Of a stretch of 64,000 nt of DNA, positions 57,408-64,000 are shown one piece after another. Source of the stretch: Polaromonas sp. (GTDB taxonomy: Bacteria > Pseudomonadota > Gammaproteobacteria > Burkholderiales > Burkholderiaceae_C); contig NZ_JAAFGZ010000001.1 of assembly GCF_010365105.1 (NCBI RefSeq), forward strand, positions 186,001 to 250,000. Direction: 5' to 3'. The notes under the pieces were generated by a model that was not told the DNA's origin, searched no databases, and saw only the letters and a program-made list of their open reading frames with translations. Each line of letters starts with the position of its first letter. Position 1 is the first letter of the stretch. The translations under genes were made by a program, and so were the position numbers.

Positions 57408-57647
57408 ATGAACATGAACGATACCCAAATAGAGGTAGGTAAATACCTTGTCTCGCCAGTTGCCAAACAGCAGGGCGAAGGCCGCTTCGCGGCTTCAGTT
57501 TCCATCCGCTCCGGTCGCGGCAGCGGTACCCATGACAGGGTGCTGCGTTTCACCGGAATTTTTGACAGCGCCGCTGCTGCCGTACATTACGCTACCGAAC
57601 ACGCACTGGGCTGGATTCACGACAGCTCGTCACCTGTTTGCGCATGA
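57408..57647 (+). CDS. Hypothetical protein, 79 aa
   Basis: The ATG at 57408 (MNMNDTQIEVGKYL) follows GGTGAAG. The product has VGKYLVSPVAKQQGEGRFAA and a run suggesting a small beta-rich fold (SIRSGRGSGTHDRVLRFTGIF), with a conserved-looking C-terminus ATEHALGWI. I do not recognise a function. It lies 63 bases before infA and may be cotranscribed with it. Confidence 0.65.
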   Translation: MNMNDTQIEVGKYLVSPVAKQQGEGRFAASVSIRSGRGSGTHDRVLRFTGIFDSAAAAVHYATEHALGWIHDSSSPVCA

Positions 57648-57710
57648 AACACTGCCAGCCCGTGTGGGCTGGCGTTACAAAATAATTTTTTGAAATATCA
57701 GGAGTTTTAG

Positions 57711-57968
57711 ATGGCAAAAGAAGAACTTATCGAAATGCATGGACTGGTTGACGAGGTCCTGCCCGACTCGCGCTTTCGCGTGACGCTGGACAACGGCCAC
57801 AAGCTGGTGGCCTATACCTCGGGCAAGATGCGCAAGAACCATATCCGCATCCTGGCCGGCGACCAGGTATCGCTGGAATTGTCGCCTTATGACCTGAGCA
57901 AGGGCCGCATCACTTTCCGCCACATTGCCGGCCGTGGGCCTGGCCCTGCGCCGCGCCAGAACCGCTAA
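57711..57968 (+). CDS. infA: Translation initiation factor IF-1
   Basis: An 85-aa S1-like OB-fold protein ([29 protein letters not shown]-like [17 protein letters not shown]). Betaproteobacteria often have a second IF-1 gene outside the ribosomal-protein operon, and this form with the C-terminal Pro-Arg tail is of that type. A good ribosome binding site (CAGGAG) precedes it. Confidence 0.93.
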   Translation: MAKEELIEMHGLVDEVLPDSRFRVTLDNGHKLVAYTSGKMRKNHIRILAGDQVSLELSPYDLSKGRITFRHIAGRGPGPAPRQNR

Positions 57969-57982
57969 AGCGCAAGGTCATT

Positions 57983-58024
57983 CCCGCAGTCCCCGGCAGC
58001 CTTGACGCTGCCGCAGTTTGCGGG
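57983..58024. terminator. Nested hairpin between infA and dctA ends
   Basis: An inner 7-bp stem (CGGCAGC / GCTGCCG) is enclosed by a second stem (CCCGCA / TGCGGG). It lies between convergent genes and may act as a terminator, although no T-run follows. Confidence 0.5.
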
Positions 58025-58069
58025 CGATTAACGCTAAAATACGCCTGGCTGGCGCATTCGTTGGCAACA

Positions 58070-59416
58070 TCAAGGCCCAACGGCCATATGCTCCGTCTTT
58101 TTGTCCAGCACCATTTCCGGTTCCTGGGCTTCTTCCCACGTCTCGTTGTTCAAACCGGCCTGAAGCCGTTCGACGTCCAGTTCGTTGGTCCATTTCGCCA
58201 CGACCAGCGTGGCCACGCCGTTGCCAATCAGGTTGGTCAGCGCACGCGCTTCCGACATGAAGCGGTCGATGCCCAGGATCAGCGCCAGGCCGGCCACCGG
58301 CACGGTGCCAACTGCCGACAGCGTTGCTGCCAGAACGATAAAGCCGCTTCCCGTCACGCCCGCCGCGCCTTTTGAGGTCAGCAGCAATACGCCCAGCAAG
58401 GTAATTTCCTGCATCAGCGTCATCGGCGTGTTGGTTGCCTGCGCAATGAAGACCGCCGCCATCGTCAGGTAGATCGACGTGCCATCCAGATTGAACGAGT
58501 AGCCGGTAGGAATGACCAGGCCCACGGTCGTCTTTTTGGCACCCAGGTTTTCCATCTTTTCCATCATGCGCGGCAATACCGATTCCGACGAGGACGTGCC
58601 GAGCACGATCAGCAACTCTTCCTTGATGTACTTGATGAATTTCCAGATGCTGAAGCCGTGCAGGCGCGCAATGGTGCCGAGCACGCCAAAGATGAAGATC
58701 AGGCATGTCAGGTAGAACGCGCCCATCAGCTTGCCCAGCGAAAACAGCGAGCCGACGCCGTACTTGCCGATCGTGAAGGCCATGGCGCCAAAAGCACCGA
58801 TGGGTGCGACTTTCATGATGAAGCCGACGATGGTGAACAGGACGTGCGAGCCTTTCTCGATCAGGTCGAACACCAACGTGCCGCGTCCGCCAAAACGGTG
58901 CAGCGCAAAGCCGAACAAAATGGCCAGCAGCAGCACCTGCAAAATCTCACCCTTGGCAAAGGCGTCAAAAAACGCGGTGGGGATGACGTGCATGATGAAG
59001 TCGGTGGTGCCCACCAACTTGCCGGGACCCGTATAGGCCGAAACGGCCTTGGTGTCCAGCGTGGCCGGGTCAACATTCATACCGGTGCCAGGCTGCAGCA
59101 AGTTGACCAGCACCAGTCCGATGATCAGCGCGAATGTGCTCACCACTTCAAAGTAAAGCAGTGCCAGTCCGCCGGTCTTGCCGACCTTCTTCATGTCTTC
59201 CATGCCGGCGATGCCGACCACCACGGTGCAGAAAATGATCGGCGCGATCATCATCTTGATCAGCTTGATGAAACCATCGCCGAGCGGCTTCATGCTTTCA
59301 CCCACCGAGGGATAGAAAAATCCCAGTGCGACGCCTGCAATGACGGCGCAGATCACCTGGAAGTACAGCGAACGATAAAGCGGCGGTTTGGACGGGAGTG
59401 TTGAGGAGGTGGTCAT
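58070..59416 (-). CDS. dctA: C4-dicarboxylate:H+ (or Na+) symporter DctA
   Basis: A 448-aa member of the DAACS transporter family (SLC1-like). Hairpin motifs [13 protein letters not shown] and the TM7 motif [12 protein letters not shown] are intact. It imports succinate, fumarate and malate. The start at 59416 ([10 protein letters not shown]) is used; upstream in-frame residues lack a ribosome binding site. The infA gene converges on it. Confidence 0.93.
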   Translation of the reverse strand: MTTSSTLPSKPPLYRSLYFQVICAVIAGVALGFFYPSVGESMKPLGDGFIKLIKMMIAPIIFCTVVVGIAGMEDMKKVGKTGGLALLYFEVVSTFALIIGLVLVNLLQPGTGMNVDPATLDTKAVSAYTGPGKLVGTTDFIMHVIPTAFFDAFAKGEILQVLLLAILFGFALHRFGGRGTLVFDLIEKGSHVLFTIVGFIMKVAPIGAFGAMAFTIGKYGVGSLFSLGKLMGAFYLTCLIFIFGVLGTIARLHGFSIWKFIKYIKEELLIVLGTSSSESVLPRMMEKMENLGAKKTTVGLVIPTGYSFNLDGTSIYLTMAAVFIAQATNTPMTLMQEITLLGVLLLTSKGAAGVTGSGFIVLAATLSAVGTVPVAGLALILGIDRFMSEARALTNLIGNGVATLVVAKWTNELDVERLQAGLNNETWEEAQEPEMVLDKKTEHMAVGP

Positions 59417-59714
59417 GAAAGTAGGGCATCGGCTGATGCGGTGTTGATGGGAAGTTTCAATATAGCCAGGCAATCCTGATTGAATATCCGTGAAAACCAC
59501 AAATGGCGATTTTCAGTGTTGAAATAATGGTCCGGCGTATTTTTTCGATTCTATGACCGGCCAATTCTTGTGGATATCTCGACAGGAACTGAAAAACGAA
59601 AAAACCGTTGCCGTCCTACAGTCATCCCCAAGTGCAAATGCTTAGATGACAGGCTCATCAATGTGAGTCATCAGTCGCCACCATGCCTGTGGTCCCTACA
59701 CCAGGAGTTCCTCC

Positions 59715-59945
59715 ATGCCATTGAATACGACCCCTTCGCTTCGCAGCGGCTACCTTGCCAATGTTGAGGCAGTCAATACCGACCTCCCGACTGAATACGC
59801 CCATTTGCGTGAAGAACTGGAACGCCTGCTGACCGAGCCCGAAAAGGATTTTCAAAGAATCGATGCCCTGGTTGACGAGCTTGAAATGGTTCAACTCGCT
59901 TTCAAGGAACAGCACGGCATCAAGGGCAACAACCCGAATGAATGA
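59715..59945 (+). CDS. Hypothetical protein, 76 aa
   Basis: The ATG follows GGAG by 7 bases. The product is hydrophilic and acidic and probably mostly helical (YAHLREELERLLTEPEKDF, DALVDELEMVQLAF). No family is recognised. The 298 bases before it, upstream of dctA, hold no other gene that I can support. Confidence 0.55.
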   Translation: MPLNTTPSLRSGYLANVEAVNTDLPTEYAHLREELERLLTEPEKDFQRIDALVDELEMVQLAFKEQHGIKGNNPNE

Positions 59946-60251
59946 CGCCCCACAAGTTGGAAGAATGTCTGCGATTTGCGTCTGAAAGCGTGCCTGGCGC
60001 AGCATTTCCATGCCTGAATGATGCTCTGTTTTTTGTAGCGTAAAACGCTCGACAGTATTGCGGAAAAAGCCTTTTTCCTATTTATTTCAGGCCGAAGGCA
60101 TGGCATGCCCAAGCACACAGCGGTTTTGCAGAACTACACGGTCTTCGGAGATTTCTTACGGGCGTCTGTGTTGCACGCTGGCAGGAACGGCAAGCGATTT
60201 CTTTTAACTTAAGGCTGTCAACGGTACAGACCCATTTCAAAGGAGATCAAC
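59946..60251. other. Intergenic region, 306 bases
   Basis: No gene is supported here. A 7-bp hairpin (GGAAAAA / TTTTTCC) at 60062-60078 could be a weak terminator for the preceding gene. The promoter of the small membrane protein gene should lie in the last 100 bases. Confidence 0.4.
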
Positions 60252-60326
60252 ATGCCCATCATTGCCTGGTTACTCGGCGTCCCCATCACCGTCATCCTGC
60301 TGCTGATGCTTTTCGGGGTGTTCTGA
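60252..60326 (+). CDS. Hydrophobic membrane peptide, 24 aa
   Basis: A 24-codon gene (starting MPIIAWLLGVPITVI) preceded by a strong AAAGGAG at ideal spacing. The product is a single membrane-spanning helix. A strong terminator lies 20 bases downstream, so it is a self-contained short transcription unit. Small hydrophobic proteins of this type are common in Burkholderiales, often stress-induced, but the function here is unknown. Confidence 0.65.
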   Translation: MPIIAWLLGVPITVILLLMLFGVF

Positions 60327-60345
60327 AAAGCCAGGCGCCACTTTG

Positions 60346-60391
60346 CACAGCCATGAAAAAACCCGCTTCGGCGGGTTTTTTCATGGCTGTG
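60346..60391. terminator. Strong bidirectional terminator
   Basis: A perfect 21-bp inverted repeat with a TTCG tetraloop and T-runs on both strands. It ends the small membrane protein transcript on the plus strand. The stop codon of the helicase gene on the minus strand lies within its right arm (60381-60383). Confidence 0.9.
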
Positions 60392-62768
60392 GGCCATCGG
60401 CGGACACTTCCCCCGGCATGGCTGCGCCGCTGACGTTTTCCGGGCGGATGCGCATTTGACGCACCTGCCACCAAGCGGGCAGCAGGCGTTTGACTTCCGG
60501 CCGGGCAAACCGGTCGTCCATCAGGTAGATCACGCCCTGGTCTTGTGTGGTGCGTATCACCCGGCCTGCAGCCTGCACGACTTTTTGAATGCCTGGATAA
60601 AGATAGGTGTAGTCATACGCCTGCCGGACACCAAAATTGTCAGCCATCCGCAGCTTGATCTGCTCGTTGACCGGGTTGACCTGTGGCAGGCCCAGCGTGG
60701 CGATGAAGGCGCCAATCAGCCGCTGGCCGGGCAGGTCGATCCCCTCGGCAAACGCGCCGCCGAGCACGGCAAAACCAATGCCTTTTCCCTCTGGCACAAA
60801 GCGCGCCAGGAACTCGTCACGCGCTGCTTCGTCCATGCGCCGGGTCTGTAGCCACATCGGCACTTGCGGATACAGCTGCTGGAAGCGCCCGGCCAGCTTT
60901 TCCAGGTAGTCGTAGCTGCTCACGAACACCAGGTAATTGCCGGGCTGTTGCTGGTACTGCCGCGCCATCAGCTGCGCGATGGGGGCCAGTGAAAATTCGC
61001 GGTGCTGGTAGCGGGTTGACATGTTGCTGACCACCTGCACTGCCAGTTGCTCGGCCACGAACGGCGACGTGACATCAACCCATGCCGTGTTGGCCGGCAG
61101 GCCCAGCGTGTCGGCATGGTAGCTCTGCGGACTCAGCGTGGCGGAAAACAGCGCGGCCGACCGGGCAGCGGCAAAGCGTGGCGCCAGGAAAGGCGCGGGC
61201 ACGACGTTGCGGATGCACAGCCGGCTGAACCTGGCCGCCGGGCGGCTGCCTGAAAAGGCATGCCGTCCCTGCGCGGCAGCCAGCGTGATGTCGAACAGCG
61301 AATGCGTGCCAAAGCTTTCGGCCATGCGCGAGAAATGCAGCGCATCAAAGTAAAAGCGCAGGAGCGCGGCATCCACCTGCGTTGGATGCGCTTCCAGGTC
61401 GTCGGTGATGGCGCTGATGGCCTGTTGCAAGGCCAGCAGGAACTTGTCCGGCAGGCTGGCGCGAACCTGGTAAGCCGGGTCCGCCGGATGTTGCGGATCC
61501 TTGGCCAGGTCGCGCCACACGCGGTGCAGGCGGTCGAGCGGCTTTTTCAGCGCCGGCCCGGCTGACTGCCGCACGCCGGACAGTTCCGCCTGGTCAAGCT
61601 CTGCGGAATACATCTTTCGCGCCCGGTCCACCAGGTTGTGCGCCTCATCGACCAGCACGCTGACGCGCCAGCCATTGGCGACCGTCAGGCCATGCAGCAA
61701 TGCGCTCACGTCAAAGTAATAGTTGTAGTCGCCAACCACCACATCACACCAGCGCACCAGGTCCTGGCTCAGGTAATAGGGGCACACGCCATGCGCCAGC
61801 GCCACCGTGCGCAGCGCCTCCTTGTCGAGCAGGCCGCCAGCCCCGGGTTCGGCCAGCGCGGCACTGCGCGCAGCCGGCAGGCGGTCGTAAAACCCCCGGG
61901 CCAGCGGGCACGACTCGCCATGGCAAGCCTTGTCCGGGTGCTCGCAGGCCTTGTCGCGCGCCACCAGTTCGATCACGCGCAGGGGCATGGGCGGCGCGCT
62001 GTTGCTGATCAACGCCAGCGCATCGAGCGCCAGGCGGCGTCCTGGCGTCTTGGCTGCCAGAAAAAACACCTTGTCGATGTGCTGCCGGGGCGCGGCCTTG
62101 AGCAGCGGAAACACCGTGCCAATGGTCTTGCCAATGCCGGTGGGCGCCTGCGCCATCAGGCAGCGGCCGCTGGCGGCAGAGCGGTACACCGCTTCGGCCA
62201 GTTCGCGCTGGCCGAGGCGAAATTCTGCATGCGGAAAAGCCAGCGCCGTCAGCGCTGCATCGCGCGCCGCGCGGTGCGCCATTTCCTGATTCGCCCAGTG
62301 CAGGAATTTTTCGCACTGCGCTTCAAAATAAGCTTTCAGCGCCTCGGCGGTGAAGCGTTCGGCTAAAACCGTTTCCTGATGGCTGCCGATGTCCAGGTAA
62401 ACCAGCGCCAACTGCACCTCGGCCAGTTCGAGCGACTGGCACAGCAGCCAGCCGTAAACCTTCACCTGTGCCCAGTGCAACTGGCGGTGGTTTTCCGGCA
62501 TATCGGCCAGGTTCCCCCGGAAGGTCTTGAACTCTTCCAGCAGGTTGTTCTGGGGATCGTAGCCATCGGCGCGGCCGCGCACGTGCAGAGACTTGTAGTC
62601 GCCCGCCAGACTCAGTTCGGCCTGGTAGCCTGCATGGCGGCGCGAGGCCACCAGCGCATGGCCGGCAATGCCTTCCTGGGCGGACGGGGAGGGTGTGAAG
62701 CGCAGGTCCAGGTCGCCCTGCTTGGCGGTGAATTCGCACAGCGCCCTGACGGCGACGACGTAACCCAA
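60381..62768 (-). CDS. Nuclease-helicase fusion (PD-(D/E)XK plus DinG/XPD-like)
   Basis: A 795-aa protein. The N-terminal ~150 residues look like a PD-(D/E)XK nuclease (RGRADGYD and EEFKT). The helicase part has Walker A APTGIGKT, the DEAH box VLVDEAHNLVD, and the iron-sulfur cysteines in KACEHPDKACHGESC and GVCPYYLS, then motif VI-like AAGRVIRTTQD. It likely processes DNA repair intermediates. The start is a TTG at 62768, since a stop lies just upstream and the conserved part begins at once (YVVAVRALCEF). The C-terminus ends inside the terminator. Confidence 0.88.
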   Translation of the reverse strand: MGYVVAVRALCEFTAKQGDLDLRFTPSPSAQEGIAGHALVASRRHAGYQAELSLAGDYKSLHVRGRADGYDPQNNLLEEFKTFRGNLADMPENHRQLHWAQVKVYGWLLCQSLELAEVQLALVYLDIGSHQETVLAERFTAEALKAYFEAQCEKFLHWANQEMAHRAARDAALTALAFPHAEFRLGQRELAEAVYRSAASGRCLMAQAPTGIGKTIGTVFPLLKAAPRQHIDKVFFLAAKTPGRRLALDALALISNSAPPMPLRVIELVARDKACEHPDKACHGESCPLARGFYDRLPAARSAALAEPGAGGLLDKEALRTVALAHGVCPYYLSQDLVRWCDVVVGDYNYYFDVSALLHGLTVANGWRVSVLVDEAHNLVDRARKMYSAELDQAELSGVRQSAGPALKKPLDRLHRVWRDLAKDPQHPADPAYQVRASLPDKFLLALQQAISAITDDLEAHPTQVDAALLRFYFDALHFSRMAESFGTHSLFDITLAAAQGRHAFSGSRPAARFSRLCIRNVVPAPFLAPRFAAARSAALFSATLSPQSYHADTLGLPANTAWVDVTSPFVAEQLAVQVVSNMSTRYQHREFSLAPIAQLMARQYQQQPGNYLVFVSSYDYLEKLAGRFQQLYPQVPMWLQTRRMDEAARDEFLARFVPEGKGIGFAVLGGAFAEGIDLPGQRLIGAFIATLGLPQVNPVNEQIKLRMADNFGVRQAYDYTYLYPGIQKVVQAAGRVIRTTQDQGVIYLMDDRFARPEVKRLLPAWWQVRQMRIRPENVSGAAMPGEVSADGPQP

Positions 62769-62831
62769 TTCAGGCGCTCACTGGCAGCTTCGGCTGACTC
62801 GTTGCGCTGCGGGCCAGGGCGTGAAAAGCCG

Positions 62832-63251
62832 TCACTTGGGCTTGACGTAGTTCATGGCCGTGTCGAATTCCTCGCGCGACAGGAAACCGTCCTGGTTGGT
62901 GTCGGCCCGGTCGAAGTTTTTCGCCACGCCGCGAAAGCCCGAGGCTTCCTGCCGGCTGACCTTGCCATCGCGGTTGCCGTCCATGAAACCGAAGGCCCGT
63001 TCCAGCTCGCTGGCCGCGTAGCGTGGCGCCGGCGCCGGAACTTGCGCAGCGGCCGCGCCGGAAGCGGCCGCAGCAGAGGAATCGGCGTCTTGGGCCTGGA
63101 CGCTCAAGGCCAGCAGCATAGCGGCTGCGCTCACAGCTAGCTTCCTGGCCCAGGACTGTAAGGACGGCCTGCTGAAGGGAAAGTCGAGATCAGAAGAAAG
63201 AGCCGGCTTCCGGTGAACAGGCTGGAGGAAACGCGCCGAAAAAAAATTCAT
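62832..63251 (-). CDS. Exported EF-hand calcium-binding protein
   Basis: A 139-aa protein with a long basic N-region, a hydrophobic export signal (VSAAAMLLALSVQAQ) and two EF-hand loops: DGNRDGKVSRQE and DTNQDGFLSREE. It binds calcium in the periplasm, probably as a small calmodulin-like protein. The start is uncertain; the ATG at 63251 is used but gives a signal peptide preceded by about 36 residues, and no good ribosome binding site is visible. Confidence 0.8.
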   Translation of the reverse strand: MNFFSARFLQPVHRKPALSSDLDFPFSRPSLQSWARKLAVSAAAMLLALSVQAQDADSSAAAASGAAAAQVPAPAPRYAASELERAFGFMDGNRDGKVSRQEASGFRGVAKNFDRADTNQDGFLSREEFDTAMNYVKPK

Positions 63252-63533
63252 GGAGGGATTCGCTAACGCTAAAAAATCAAACATTCGTGCCATTGGACGC
63301 CAGTTTGCCCGGCGACTCCAGCACCCTTGCAGCGTGTTTCGCAGCTTTACGTGGCAGGCACACCAGCGCACTCTACCTTGCTGTTTCAGGGCACCTGGCA
63401 GGTTTCAGACCATGGCCACGCATGCGCTTGCGGCTGACAGCAGGGGCATGGACTGTCCCACAGCGCCCGCTGGCCCGACTTTCGACAATCAGGGCATCCG
63501 TATGGATTGATTTTAAAAGCACAAGGAAACACC

Positions 63534-63929
63534 ATGGCAACCAGCAGCATTCTGGGCGGCTCCAAAGCCCCAGAGGAAATCAGCGGAAAAGACGTTCATG
63601 CCCTGGGGCCCAGCGACAACTCCGACAGCGGCAGCGATGCGGTAGGCGCCTACGGTGAAGATGAGCTGTCCAGCGACAGCGACTCCGCGGGCACCGGTGA
63701 GCGCGCTTCAGCAGGCATTGGTCTCGAGCAGCCGGATGCAGATGTCATGCCAGACCACATCGAAACGGCACCTGGCGCCGATGCGGACACCGACGTTGAC
63801 GGGGATGCGGGCGACGACTTCAATGACCTGAGCGAAGTAGAGGAATTGGCCGATGACAGCGTAGACCTGGACCGCGATGTGGAGGTTGAAGAGAAAAAGG
63901 ACGCCAAGACTGCAGGCGGGGCGCGCTGA
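63534..63929 (+). CDS. Very acidic, low-complexity protein, 131 aa
   Basis: The ATG at 63534 follows AAGGAA by 6 bases. The product is dominated by Asp, Glu, Ser, Ala and Gly (for example DELSSDSDSAG, DADTDVDGDAGDD, DVEVEEKKD) and is expected to be disordered and strongly negative. No family is recognised. It is divergent from the EF-hand gene, with 282 bases between them. The remaining 71 bases of the window hold nothing I can support. Confidence 0.6.
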   Translation: MATSSILGGSKAPEEISGKDVHALGPSDNSDSGSDAVGAYGEDELSSDSDSAGTGERASAGIGLEQPDADVMPDHIETAPGADADTDVDGDAGDDFNDLSEVEELADDSVDLDRDVEVEEKKDAKTAGGAR

Positions 63930-64000
63930 TCAGGGGTGTATCGAGTCGGCCCTTTCGACCGGGCAGCGGCATGGGGTCATGCGCGGCACCCGATACGGTG

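Overview
The window looks like chromosome of a high-G+C betaproteobacterium of the family Comamonadaceae, most likely Polaromonas or a close relative. This rests on the gene order gmk-yicC-Ser/Thr kinase-PP2C-rdgB-hemW, the ureA-hupE-ureB-ureC-ureE-ureF-ureG cluster, and a short dispersed repeat sharing TAATTCATAGC and GCGCAAGAGG. Assignments come from motifs and family recall; no database search was run.

Region 1 (1-13.7 kb) is an accessory, decaying segment. It holds a partial lipoprotein 5'-nucleotidase, a polyhydroxyalkanoate (PHA) synthase with a shortened PPDK-like protein and a PhoU/DUF47-like protein, a CYTH-CHAD protein with a ruined second CHAD copy, an MgtE tail, and an exo/endonuclease-family gene cut by an in-frame stop. 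A tyrosine integrase follows, then a 3' fragment of tRNA-Arg(ACG) and its terminator. I read this as the right end of an island entering from beyond the left edge.

Region 2 (13.8-18 kb) has a YeeE/DUF6691 remnant and a TetR-adaptor-permease-ATPase efflux operon with a perfect 20-bp palindrome at its promoter.

Region 3 (18.2-37.2 kb) appears to be a sulfide/sulfane-sulfur regulon. A nine-gene minus-strand operon runs from an RND adaptor and pump through DUF2892, TolC, a Tll0287-like heme protein and sulfide:quinone oxidoreductase to rhodanese, OsmC and rhodanese. It diverges from an ArsR regulator. Next come a persulfide-dioxygenase-like MBL protein, TauE/SafE, a methyltransferase and a thioesterase, preceded by a -24/-12-like promoter. 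At 35.8 kb a sigma-54 activator with FisR-like cysteine spacing diverges from an operon of an orphan Rieske protein, a metal-site-altered MBL protein and a CcoG-like ferredoxin. Between them lie a near-consensus sigma-54 promoter and a 17-bp inverted repeat. This divergent unit is the best candidate for an undescribed system.

Region 4 (37.2-47.2 kb) is core housekeeping: greB, spoT/relA, rpoZ (with a one-base frameshift), gmk, yicC, kinase/phosphatase pair, rdgB, hemW and tRNA-Ser(TGA). Region 5 (47.2-57.1 kb) is urease without ureD, divergent from an NCS1 permease fused to a histidine kinase and receiver, with a LuxR-type response regulator. Region 6 (57.1-64 kb) has an IF-1 gene, dctA, small proteins, a nuclease-helicase fusion, an EF-hand protein and a very acidic protein.
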